This document shows, piece by piece, positions 1-9,348 of a stretch of 64,000 bases of DNA; within the stretch, counting starts at the first letter, position 1; the number at the start of each line of letters is the position of its first letter. The position numbers and the translations under genes are program-made. The notes beneath the pieces are model-generated. The model did no database searches, was not told the DNA's origin, and worked only from the letters and a program-made list of their open reading frames with translations. This stretch comes from Methylobacter sp. (GTDB taxonomy: Bacteria > Pseudomonadota > Gammaproteobacteria > Methylococcales > Methylomonadaceae), in contig JAURZV010000082.1 of assembly GCA_030653175.1 (NCBI GenBank), positions 42,571-106,570 of the forward strand. Reading direction: 5' to 3'.

Positions 1-150
1 CAGTTGGTCGGAATGACCATCTTGTCCATGAGCCGTAGCCATAGCCGAATGCTCCAGCGCTTGCGCCGTATGATGCTCGGTAGCGTTAGACTGTGAGCTT
101 AAACCAAGAGCGAGGGCACCCATTAATACAGCAATAGGTTTTAATTTCAT
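1..150 (-). CDS. Small His-rich secreted protein (N-terminal 50 aa; truncated by window edge)
   Basis: Reverse strand reads MKLKPIAVLMGALALGLSSQSNATEHHTAQALEHSAMATAHGQDGHSDQL: signal peptide plus His-rich mature part, open to the window edge. Confidence 0.6.
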   Translation of the reverse strand, partial: MKLKPIAVLMGALALGLSSQSNATEHHTAQALEHSAMATAHGQDGHSDQL

Positions 151-265
151 GGGGATTTTTCTTAAATGATTAGTCAATATTGCATCACTGTAGCGCCTGT
201 CGTCATGGAAGACGTTTCAGCGTCACGGTTGGCGTTAGTATAGCGCATTCCGGCTGTTGTGTGAG

Positions 266-1549
266 TTACGGCATGCTCACACTCCTTCCAAAATTGTTTA
301 GAACAATTTTGCCGCCCGACATAACAAGATCAGGATATTCCAGTATTTTTAAAGCATGAACAGGGTCGCCTTTCACCGCAATCATATCGGCCGGTGCGCC
401 GGGTTGTAAGGTACCCAGCAGCGGTATATTTAAATATCGGCCTGCTTTCGATGTGGCAGTACGCAAGACATCAATCGGTTGCATGTTTGCCATGTGCATC
501 ATATAAATAAGCTCCTGCGCATCGATACCCCAAGGGATGTCCGGGTGCGCAATTTCAGCGCCGTATAAAAACTCAGCGCCCAGCGCGGCCAGGGTGTTGA
601 CATTGTGGGCAATACCCGGACATTTCGATAAGGTATCTATCGTAGTGACTATTTTTACATGCCGGGCCACGGCTTTTTTCAGCAACGGTTCGGGGATAAC
701 GTCACAAGGAACGTGCGCCCATTCATCAATGCCTGCGCCAATGGCGATCTGTACGCCTTTTTCCTCTGCAATATGCGCCGTGACTTTACGGTCATGTTGA
801 TGCGCTTCATCGACAATCGCTTTGACAATATTTTCCGGTAATAGCGGCCATGCCTGTTTTGAGTGGGCAGGTTTGTGATGGGGATTTTCATGCTCTGCAG
901 CCGGTTGATTTTCATGACCATGTCCATGACTGGAGACCCAGGGCGCACCCGCTTCACCGCCGGGTTCCAGTGCGACTTTAATCACCACTGCGCCCCCCTC
1001 TATAAGATTACGGACAGTTTCCCGCGCTTGTTCTTCTGTAGAAACAGGTGCGGCAATGTTGGTAATCCCCATGCCTGGAATAGGATAACCATCAGGCGCG
1101 GTAATAATCAGACCTGAAGTCAATACACGCAAGCTTCCGTCGCCACCGTAAGGCTTGTGTACGGGCCCGCCTACATCCCGAAGCGTGGTAATGCCATGCT
1201 TAAGAACAGTGTCAGCCGGAATCTTTTGAAATGTTATATGCGCATGCAATTCGATAAAACCGGGCAGCAGGGTTGCATCATCGCCCAGATCAATGACTTT
1301 CGCATCACTGGACTTAAATGCTTCACGCGAATCGATTTGCGCTACTTTCCCGTTTATCACCAATACCGACGTATTGGTTCTGATATTAGTGCCGTCGAAA
1401 ACGCGTGCGGCATGCAGAAGAATTGGACTTTGCCCGGTTTCTTGAGCGACGACCAATGAAGAGGTAAAGACTGTCAGGACTGAAAATAAAAAGGGCCGGC
1501 TGCGATTGAGCAACCTGAAGAGCATTTTCAGTATTATGCGTTTTATCAT
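266..1549 (-). CDS. Amidohydrolase family protein (imidazolonepropionase/prolidase-like metal-dependent hydrolase), exported
   Basis: ELHAHITF (HxH), TLRDVGG, VTAHIAEEKG and C-terminal LGTLQPGAPADMIAVKGDP typical of the family; signal-like N-terminus. Confidence 0.85.
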   Translation of the reverse strand: MIKRIILKMLFRLLNRSRPFLFSVLTVFTSSLVVAQETGQSPILLHAARVFDGTNIRTNTSVLVINGKVAQIDSREAFKSSDAKVIDLGDDATLLPGFIELHAHITFQKIPADTVLKHGITTLRDVGGPVHKPYGGDGSLRVLTSGLIITAPDGYPIPGMGITNIAAPVSTEEQARETVRNLIEGGAVVIKVALEPGGEAGAPWVSSHGHGHENQPAAEHENPHHKPAHSKQAWPLLPENIVKAIVDEAHQHDRKVTAHIAEEKGVQIAIGAGIDEWAHVPCDVIPEPLLKKAVARHVKIVTTIDTLSKCPGIAHNVNTLAALGAEFLYGAEIAHPDIPWGIDAQELIYMMHMANMQPIDVLRTATSKAGRYLNIPLLGTLQPGAPADMIAVKGDPVHALKILEYPDLVMSGGKIVLNNFGRSVSMP

Positions 1550-1772
1550 TTCACATCCTTTATCTATAGTTTTTTAAAATCGCGTTGGCGATTGAAGCGT
1601 ATTGTTCTTTGAAGTCTGGCTCTAACACTAAGCAATATTTATGCCATTTTATGCTTCATCTGTATATTTCGTTTCTTTGTAAGTAAGTTATGGGAAAAGT
1701 TACCTTGTTTTTGTCAGTATAAGGTTGTCTTCACAATGTATGCTCGTCGTTAAGTGACCGTGAAATAAAAAA

Positions 1773-2125
1773 GTGTGGCATATGGCACATTCGTATAGGT
1801 GATATGCCCTATTCGTTAATAATGAATTCTCTAAAAGAGCGTCGGACTTTATTGCACAATCAATTAATAGTGAACGCCATTTAAATATTTGTAGAATTTA
1901 TAATTACTTTTATTAACAATAATATGGCTATTAATTAAGACAGGTATTTAGTCGTAAACGCGATGTATTGTTTTAGCAAACTTCCCGTCAGTCAAATTAT
2001 TCATGCTAAGCAATTTTAATTAAAGTATGTCATATCACACACTTTACAATTAACAATCTATTGTTATAAATATAATAATTTTCAATAGCTTATGGATTTT
2101 TTTTCAAAAAATTAAAACATATCAC
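1773..2125. promoter_or_regulatory. Intergenic region with repeated GTGATATG motifs upstream of the thiF-like operon
   Basis: GTGATATG at 1799-1806 (+), 2031-2038 (-), 2118-2125 (-); gtggcatatggcaca near 1774. The same motif lies between the TonB receptor and AraC genes. Confidence 0.5.
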
Positions 2126-2372
2126 CAGAAAATGGTGAAATAACATACGGTTTAGTCCAACAAAAATCATAATTGAATACCTAACTCGTCAATATTTCAC
2201 AATAAAACAAATCTGGCGCACATGTTGCTTTATTTTAAAGAAACTATCATTTTTTCAGATATGAATATCTGTTTGTTTGATGTGTTTAGTAACGGATTCT
2301 TAATGAAACCGCCAGCTATCAATTCAGTATATGAACTGAATGAATTTTATGATTTAAACGTTGAGGTTTTAA

Positions 2373-3545
2373 ATGCAATTATTACCATTAGTCCAGCCTG
2401 CAAAGGAGTTAAGTAAGGACGAAATTTCACGCTATAGTCGCCATTTGCTGATTCCCGATGTTGGTCTGGAAGGACAAAAGCGTCTCAAGAACAGTAAAGT
2501 TTTAGTGATAGGCGCAGGCGGATTGGGGTCGCCGGCGCTTCTTTATCTCGCGGCGGCCGGGGTCGGGACATTGGGAATTATTGACTTCGATGTCGTTGAC
2601 GAATCAAATCTACAAAGACAAATCATTCATGGACAATCCGATGTCGGCAGACTTAAATCCGAGAGCGCAAAGGATTCGATCAACGAGTTAAACCCCTACG
2701 TTCATGTTCAGCTTCATAACGCACGCCTTGAAGCCGCCAATGCCATAGAGATAATTTCAGGCTACGACTTGATCGTGGATGGAACGGACAATTTCGCTAC
2801 ACGGTATCTTGTTAACGATGCCTGCGTCCTTGCAGGAAAGCCCTATGTTTGGGGATCCATCTTCCGGTTCGAAGGCCAGGCTTCTGTTTTCTGGGAAGAT
2901 GCACCGGGAGGAGTCGGTCTGAATTATCGCGATTTGTACCCCGAACCACCGCCACCGGAAATGGCTCCTTCATGCGCGGAAGGCGGGGTGTTAGGCATAC
3001 TCTGTGCTTCGATAGGCGCAATTATGGCGACAGAGGCTGTCAAATTAATTACCGGTTTAGGCGAAACTTTGTTGGGTCGACTTGTGGTCTACGATGCTCT
3101 GGATATGACGTATCGATTCATACCCTTAAGGAGGGCGCCGGTAAGGGTTCCCATTACCGGCTTGGTCGATTATCAGGAGTTTTGCGGGCTAAAGAGACCT
3201 GCAGAAGACCATAAAACAAATGTTCCAGTAATCAGCGCACTGGAACTTAAAAAAATGCAAGAAAGCGGTACTGATTTACAGTTAATCGATGTGCGCGGAA
3301 TCGAGGAATGGAATATCGTCCGTATTGAAGGCGCTAGCCATATCCCCAAAAATATCATCATGTCCGAAGACGTTTTGTCCCGGCTTAATAAAGACGATTT
3401 CATTGTTCTTCAGTGCAAAATGGGTGCGCGTTCGAGAGATGTTCTTATTGAGATGCAAAAGCAAGGTTTTACCAACGTTAAAAGTTTGGACGGTGGAATT
3501 ATAGCGTGGATCAGGGATGTGGATCCGTCACTACCCGTTTATTAA
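2373..3545 (+). CDS. MoeZ/MoeBR-type adenylyltransferase with C-terminal rhodanese domain (sulfur carrier activation)
   Basis: GAGGLGSPALLYLAAAGVGTLGIIDFDVVDESNLQRQ ATP-binding motif; PSCAEGGVLG; rhodanese loop CKMGARS. Confidence 0.93.
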   Translation: MQLLPLVQPAKELSKDEISRYSRHLLIPDVGLEGQKRLKNSKVLVIGAGGLGSPALLYLAAAGVGTLGIIDFDVVDESNLQRQIIHGQSDVGRLKSESAKDSINELNPYVHVQLHNARLEAANAIEIISGYDLIVDGTDNFATRYLVNDACVLAGKPYVWGSIFRFEGQASVFWEDAPGGVGLNYRDLYPEPPPPEMAPSCAEGGVLGILCASIGAIMATEAVKLITGLGETLLGRLVVYDALDMTYRFIPLRRAPVRVPITGLVDYQEFCGLKRPAEDHKTNVPVISALELKKMQESGTDLQLIDVRGIEEWNIVRIEGASHIPKNIIMSEDVLSRLNKDDFIVLQCKMGARSRDVLIEMQKQGFTNVKSLDGGIIAWIRDVDPSLPVY

Positions 3546-3621
3546 GCGGCTCGCCCCATCCGGCGGCACACTACTTATTGAATTCAAGATACTACCAACA
3601 CACGGATACTGAGGGAATATT

Positions 3622-4074
3622 ATGCTAGTTATACACTCCAAACTTGTTGAAGCAATGATTGCTCAATCACATAAAGATCACCCGATTGAAACCTGCGGTG
3701 TCATCGCCGGCCCTGAAGGGTCTAATATTCCGTTGCGTCTTATTCCCATGCGTAATGTGGCGCAGTCAAAGACGTTTTTTGAGTTCGACCCGCAACAGCA
3801 ATTACAGGTCTGGAGAGAGATGGAGGCGCAGGGCGAAGAGCCTGTTGTTATCTACCACTCACATACCGGCTCACAGGCTTATCCGAGTCGCACCGATGTT
3901 GAAAATGCGTCAGAACCGGGAGCCCATTATGTGATTATTCCAACAGACAATTTATATGATCGGGAAATTCGCAGTTTCCGCATTTTAGACGGGATGATTA
4001 CCGAGGAGAGGGTCTGTACGGTAAGCGCTTACCATAAATTACAAGCTGCTTTGGAACAATTAATAGAGGCTTGA
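3622..4074 (+). CDS. JAMM/MPN+ metalloprotease (Mec+/QbsD-like)
   Basis: HSHTGSQAYPSRTD matches HxHx7SxxD; upstream Glu in ETCGVIAG. Confidence 0.9.
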   Translation: MLVIHSKLVEAMIAQSHKDHPIETCGVIAGPEGSNIPLRLIPMRNVAQSKTFFEFDPQQQLQVWREMEAQGEEPVVIYHSHTGSQAYPSRTDVENASEPGAHYVIIPTDNLYDREIRSFRILDGMITEERVCTVSAYHKLQAALEQLIEA

Positions 4075-4162
4075 GTTTTGTATCGGACTTTAATTATTAG
4101 AGCAATAGCGAAACCCATCCTGCGAAACTCTTCAACACTATAAAACCCTGAAAGGAGTAAAC

Positions 4163-4435
4163 ATGCGAATCACCGTGAATATCCCAACCATATTAAGACC
4201 GCTCACTAACGATCAAAAACGTATTGAGATAACCGCTTTAAATGTTCTTGAAGTCATAGATCAGATAGAGCAACAGTATCCCGGCGTTAAGGAGAAACTG
4301 ATTACCGAAGGACAGGCACACCGTTTCGTTAATATATATGTCAACGATAATGACATTCGTTTTAGTGACGGTCTTTCAACAAGTCTGCAAGACGGCGACT
4401 CGATAACCATTCTACCCTCTGTTGCCGGTGGTTGA
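4163..4435 (+). CDS. MoaD/ThiS/CysO-like sulfur carrier protein
   Basis: 90 aa, beta-grasp-like spacing, ends ...ITILPSVAGG-stop. Confidence 0.9.
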   Translation: MRITVNIPTILRPLTNDQKRIEITALNVLEVIDQIEQQYPGVKEKLITEGQAHRFVNIYVNDNDIRFSDGLSTSLQDGDSITILPSVAGG

Positions 4436-4465
4436 GTTCAACTTAACCGTACTCACTATTTAATA

Positions 4466-6358
4466 ATGCATATGAATCGTCCATTAACCGGCTGCATGAT
4501 AACGGGGCCGTTGCAAAACCCGGCCTCTGATTTTTCTGTTATAGCCTCTTCACTTCGCTATCAATCCAGCGCATTGGGTATGGTTTGTGAGACTGGCGAA
4601 AACTCCGGAAGCAATGCAGCGTTTTCTTTTGAATTTAAAACCCCTCATACCTCACCTGTCATCTGCGAAGTGACCCGATGGGACGACGCCTCCAGGCATA
4701 CGCCTGTGACCGAAAATATCATTCAGGCAGCTTGTGGTCTAATGTCGGTGCATGGACGAGCTAGCGGTAAATCCCAGGCTTTGGGAGTAAATTACGTTTC
4801 TACCTTGACTGCGGCCCTGGCACTTCAGGGGGGCGTGGCTGCTTCGATTGGTCAACTGCGAGGCCTTTCTGTGTCGAACAGTAGCGTTTCGATGGCCGCC
4901 GCCGCCCTATTAAGCGTAGGACAGTATATAGCAGGGGCGACAGCTTTTGAGTCTCCCGAAACTCTATTGCCGGGTATTATCCCACAGCCGGCGTGTCCTC
5001 CCTTTGTTTCAGCGGATGGTGTTATCTTTGAACTGGAAACACTGGATGCAGGGCCTTGGCAAAAATTTTGGCTTGAGATAGGGGTAAGTTCACAAATCGC
5101 CGGTAAGGGTTGGACTGCTTTTTTACTACGCTATGCCAAAGCCATAGCCCCTATGCCTGCTGAATTAATCGCTGCGATAGCCAACCTCAGTTATTCACGT
5201 ATTGTCGAGCTATGTGCCATTACCGGCATGGCGACTTGTCCAATACGCTCTATTGATGCCAGAGCCCAAGACGAAGACTGCAAACGGGTGTGGCTTCAAG
5301 GACCTTGGGAATTTGCTTTCGAACCTACTCTAAAAAGCACACCGGCCAGCGTTGCCGGCAATGATTTACCGTTAAGCGGACTCACCGTTATCGAGTCCTG
5401 TCGGCGGATTCAGGGCCCTCTTGCAGGACATTTGCTTGCATTGTTGGGCGCGGACGTAATCAGGATAGAACCGCCGGGCGGCGATCCTTTGCGCGGTATG
5501 CCGCCAATGGCGGAGGGCTGTTCAGCACGATTTGACGCGCTTAATCGACACAAAACTATTCGGGAAGTTGATATTAAATCTTCAGCCGGACAAGCGGAAA
5601 TTAAAGAGCTTGTGGAACACGCCGATGTCTTTCTTCATAACTGGGCGCCCGGCAAAGCGGCGCCATTAAATCTAGACCATGAGCATTTGGCGGCAATTAA
5701 TCCCGCCCTGATTTACGCCTACGCGGGTGGCTGGGCAACAGACGGCGGGGCACAGTCATCCAGGAACATCATGCCGGGTACGGATTTTATGACTCAAGCC
5801 TATTCCGGAGTCGCAAAAAAAATTGCCGGGGCTTCGGGTACGCAAGGCGGCTCGTTATTTACGGTATTGGATGTGCTGGGTGGCGCTGTTGCGGCACAAG
5901 GAATCACTATCGCACTGCTCAATCGATGTATGAATAAAGTTGGCGGCAAAGTGACTTCATCGTTAATGAGTACAGCGACGCTGTTATGTTCGGATGATTT
6001 GCAAAAGCTCTATAAGCCGCAGAATACCGATATAACTAATAAAAGCATTATTGATGCTGTCTACGCCACCAGACAGGGACATTGTGCGATTGAATGTTGT
6101 GACGTAAAAACGACGGAGCGATTGGCTAAAGCCCTTAATATCACTATCGGTATTGACGAAGAAGGCTTTCATCAGCATTTGAGCGACTTATTGCTATCAA
6201 GAACGGCAAATGAGTGGATTGAGGTCCTGGAACAAGCAGACGTTCCTTCAGCTGTGGTTGTTGAAGACCTCACTGACTTACAAACCATCCCACATCTACA
6301 ACCGAGCTTAACTACCGGCTCTTATACCAAAGTTATTTCTCCTTGGAGGTTCAAATGA
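4466..6358 (+). CDS. CaiB/BaiF class III CoA-transferase family protein with additional N-terminal CaiB-like half
   Basis: C-terminal half: LSGLTVIESCRRIQGPLAGHLLALLGADVIRIEPPGGDPLRG and PGTDFMTQAYSG (catalytic Asp). N-terminal half has CaiB-like VTENIIQAACGLMSVHGRASGKSQALGVNYVSTLTAALALQGGVAASIGQLRG. Confidence 0.88.
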   Translation: MHMNRPLTGCMITGPLQNPASDFSVIASSLRYQSSALGMVCETGENSGSNAAFSFEFKTPHTSPVICEVTRWDDASRHTPVTENIIQAACGLMSVHGRASGKSQALGVNYVSTLTAALALQGGVAASIGQLRGLSVSNSSVSMAAAALLSVGQYIAGATAFESPETLLPGIIPQPACPPFVSADGVIFELETLDAGPWQKFWLEIGVSSQIAGKGWTAFLLRYAKAIAPMPAELIAAIANLSYSRIVELCAITGMATCPIRSIDARAQDEDCKRVWLQGPWEFAFEPTLKSTPASVAGNDLPLSGLTVIESCRRIQGPLAGHLLALLGADVIRIEPPGGDPLRGMPPMAEGCSARFDALNRHKTIREVDIKSSAGQAEIKELVEHADVFLHNWAPGKAAPLNLDHEHLAAINPALIYAYAGGWATDGGAQSSRNIMPGTDFMTQAYSGVAKKIAGASGTQGGSLFTVLDVLGGAVAAQGITIALLNRCMNKVGGKVTSSLMSTATLLCSDDLQKLYKPQNTDITNKSIIDAVYATRQGHCAIECCDVKTTERLAKALNITIGIDEEGFHQHLSDLLLSRTANEWIEVLEQADVPSAVVVEDLTDLQTIPHLQPSLTTGSYTKVISPWRFK

Positions 6359-8019
6359 ATCATGCAGGTATCATAGATATAGTCCCCAGCGAAGTTCGTA
6401 ACCAGTGGGTTGAAAATGGAACCTATCCAAATCAATCCGTATACGAGTTGTTTTGTGAGCATGTACAACAGCATCCTGATAACCCGGCGGTTCTATCCCT
6501 TGACCAAACAGTCACTTACGCAGAGTTACTGGACAAGGTTCAGCGCTTCGCTACCAGCCTCAAAGAACTGGGGATTGTCCCTGGAGATGTTGTCGCCTAT
6601 CAACTCACTAATAGTTGGCATAGCTGCGCAATAGATCTTGCGGCTGCAGCGCTGGGTGCGATCGTGGCCCCTTTCCCGCCCGGACGCGGTCGTCTTGATA
6701 TTGACTCGTTACTGAGAAGGTGTGATGCGCGCGTGATTATTGTCGAACGGGAACACGCCAACATCGATCTGTGCGAGCTCATTGAATCACTACGCCCCAC
6801 TTTGCTGTCTCTGCGCGTTCTAATCGTTGATGGAAAAGCCCGAGACGGCTGGCACACGCTGGATGACCTCTTTCAAGCCGCACCGATTGAGTCCGGCAAA
6901 TTACCATCAGTCTGCCCCAACTCACCCGTTCGCTTCCTGATCTCGTCCGGAACAGAATCCGAGCCAAAATGGGTTGCCTACTCGCACAATGCACTGATTG
7001 GCGGGCGAGGTCGTTTTCTGCAACGAATACATTCTGATGGAAGCACTTTTAGAGGGCTGTATTTGATGCCGCTTGGCACAGCATTTGGTTCATCCGCGAC
7101 ATTTGGTATTTTATCCTGGCTAGGCGGATCCATTGTGATCTTGCGGCAATTCGATGTCGCAGCGGCCATTCAAGCTATTGCAGAGCTTAAGCCGACCTAC
7201 ATCTTTGGGGTACCCACCATGTTTCAACGCATCGCTGCGGATTCGGCATTGTCGCAAATCGATAAGTCCAGTCTGATCGGTATCATTAGTGGAGGGGCGG
7301 AGATTGATGAAGCATCAATCCGCCGATGCACCGAGGCATTCGAATGTGGTTTTATCAGTTTATACGGTTCGGCGGATGGTGTTAACTGTCATACGACACT
7401 TGACGACGATTTAGAAACCGTTCTCCATAAAGCGGGTCGACCTAATCCGGAAGTTTGTTCCATCAGAATAGTCGATGACGAAGGGCAAGAGGTGCGTCAA
7501 GGGGGCGTTGGAGAAATTACCGCCAGGGGGCCAATAAGTCCCATGCAATATGTTAACGCGCCGGACCTGGATGCTCTATACCGGGACAAAGAGGGTTGGG
7601 TGTACACCGGAGACCTGGGTCTTATTGATGCTGACGGGTATTTGGTGCTGTCCGGGCGCAAGAAAGACATTATTATTCGTGGCGGCGCCAATATTAGTCC
7701 TGTTCAAATCGAAAATGTCGCTATTTCCCATCCCGATGTCGTCAGCGCGGCCTGCGTACCTGTTGCCGATCCGGATTTGGGGCATCGAGTTTGCCTCTGT
7801 TTAGTAATGCGTGAGGGTGTCGAACGCCTGTCGCTTTCCCTATTTGCCGGCTACTTGCGCGAACAGGGTTTAGAGACAAACAAGCTCCCGGAATATTTGC
7901 GCTACTATCGGCAATTACCTCTCAGTCCGGCTGGAAAGGTCGATAAAAAGCAGCTGACCGCGGAGATGGAGTTTATCCGGGTCGGGACTAAACCACGCTT
8001 TGCTGAAGGAGTTCATTAA
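6355..8019 (+). CDS. Acyl/aryl-AMP ligase (ANL superfamily)
   Basis: FLISSGTESEPKWVAYSH, YTGDLGLIDADGYLVLSGRKKDIIIRGG, LSPAGKVDKKQL motifs. ATG at 6355 overlaps upstream stop (ATGA) with GGAGG just upstream. Confidence 0.93.
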   Translation: MNHAGIIDIVPSEVRNQWVENGTYPNQSVYELFCEHVQQHPDNPAVLSLDQTVTYAELLDKVQRFATSLKELGIVPGDVVAYQLTNSWHSCAIDLAAAALGAIVAPFPPGRGRLDIDSLLRRCDARVIIVEREHANIDLCELIESLRPTLLSLRVLIVDGKARDGWHTLDDLFQAAPIESGKLPSVCPNSPVRFLISSGTESEPKWVAYSHNALIGGRGRFLQRIHSDGSTFRGLYLMPLGTAFGSSATFGILSWLGGSIVILRQFDVAAAIQAIAELKPTYIFGVPTMFQRIAADSALSQIDKSSLIGIISGGAEIDEASIRRCTEAFECGFISLYGSADGVNCHTTLDDDLETVLHKAGRPNPEVCSIRIVDDEGQEVRQGGVGEITARGPISPMQYVNAPDLDALYRDKEGWVYTGDLGLIDADGYLVLSGRKKDIIIRGGANISPVQIENVAISHPDVVSAACVPVADPDLGHRVCLCLVMREGVERLSLSLFAGYLREQGLETNKLPEYLRYYRQLPLSPAGKVDKKQLTAEMEFIRVGTKPRFAEGVH

Positions 8020-9221
8020 TGTTGGAAACGCATGGAAAATCTGCTCATACCGAATTAGCCGGATCACTTGCCAGTGAAGTGAAAAAATTTGTTGATGAAA
8101 TAATCATTCCGAACGAACCACAGTTGGCTCAAGACGGGGATTCATCATCCGCGCTACAAGCAGAGCTGACCGAAAAAGCCCGAAGTGCCGGACTATGGGG
8201 TTTATTTTATCCACTTTCCCATGGTGGAAAAATAGCCTCTCTCGAAGACTACCTCATTGTAGCTGAACAGGAGGGGCGCACCGAATTTTCCCAGGCAATC
8301 TTTGGCAGCCACTCCGCGCTCGATGCACACATGTTGCTGAAATTCGGCAGCGATGAAGTGCGTAAAAACTTCCTGGAACCCATGGTGAAAGGCAAAGCCA
8401 TCGCCAGTTATGGTATGACCGAGCCTGAACATGGCGGTTCGTTTCCCAGCTTAATCACCACATCAGCGCAGCTGGCTAACGGCAACTGGACTATCAACGG
8501 CAGAAAATGGTTTGTGTGTAACACGGATCGAGCAACTTTTGTTACCGTCCTGGCGCGTACTGCCGGGGAAAATGTGGCGATTCATAAAGCGCTTTCAATG
8601 ATTATTGTGCCAACCAACGCAGAGGGCTTTAAAGTTGAACGACAGATTAGCATGATGGGGCGTTCGCTGGGTCAAGGCGAAATGTCTTTTACCAACGTGC
8701 AGGTGCCAGAACATAATATTTTAAGCTGTAGCGGCAGCGGTATAGCCTTAATGGGACAGCGGCTTAATATTGGACGGCTGCTGCGCTCGATGAACTGGGT
8801 AGGACTGGCGCAGCGATGTTTTGATTTAATGGGCGCACGGATTAATTCCGAGCGCGGCCTGTCAGCCCGCTTGCCGGACAAACAGCTGGTACGTCAACAC
8901 ATGGTTAATACCTATCAAGCCATTACCAGTGCACGCGAATTAATTCGCGTAGCCGCACGGGGTGTCGATGCCCAACGTGCCAATGATGTTGAGATTAATG
9001 TTGCTAAAATGGCCGCCTCGCAAGCCTTATGTATGGCCTCGGACGCTGCGATGCAACTATACGGCGCTGAAGGTATTAGTGATCTCACGCCACTATCGGG
9101 TATTTACCGGATAGCGCGCACGACACGTATTCTCGATGGTTCGGACGAGTCGCTAACCAGTTCGGTTGGCCGAAAGCTCATCGATTGTTATAAAGACGGC
9201 GGCGTGTATCACTTTGATTGA
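8019..9221 (+). CDS. Acyl-CoA dehydrogenase-like flavoprotein
   Basis: YGMTEPEHGGSFPSLITTSAQ, WTINGRKWFV, YGAEGISDLTPLSGIYRIARTTRILDGSDE; start overlaps the ligase stop by 1 nt. Confidence 0.92.
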   Translation: MLETHGKSAHTELAGSLASEVKKFVDEIIIPNEPQLAQDGDSSSALQAELTEKARSAGLWGLFYPLSHGGKIASLEDYLIVAEQEGRTEFSQAIFGSHSALDAHMLLKFGSDEVRKNFLEPMVKGKAIASYGMTEPEHGGSFPSLITTSAQLANGNWTINGRKWFVCNTDRATFVTVLARTAGENVAIHKALSMIIVPTNAEGFKVERQISMMGRSLGQGEMSFTNVQVPEHNILSCSGSGIALMGQRLNIGRLLRSMNWVGLAQRCFDLMGARINSERGLSARLPDKQLVRQHMVNTYQAITSARELIRVAARGVDAQRANDVEINVAKMAASQALCMASDAAMQLYGAEGISDLTPLSGIYRIARTTRILDGSDESLTSSVGRKLIDCYKDGGVYHFD

Positions 9222-9348
9222 TTCAACTTTTACAATTCTGGCGAATTATTCGGGCGATTTGTTGCGTGAATGCAGTACGCTAACCGGCATACTGTCATTC
9301 GCGGGTATCCTGCTGCTGGTCTTGGCATACGCCCGCCGCAAAGCGCGA

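Noticed and set aside
2222-2416. 64-aa ORF just upstream of the thiF-like gene as possible leader peptide
   Set aside because: Overlaps the better supported start at 2373; AT-rich and no recognisable family or conserved features.
3622-4435. JAMM + carrier as a CysO/Mec+ cysteine biosynthesis pathway
   Set aside because: No CysM-like synthase nearby, while an AMP ligase, CaiB-like protein and exporter are; kept only as an alternative in the findings.
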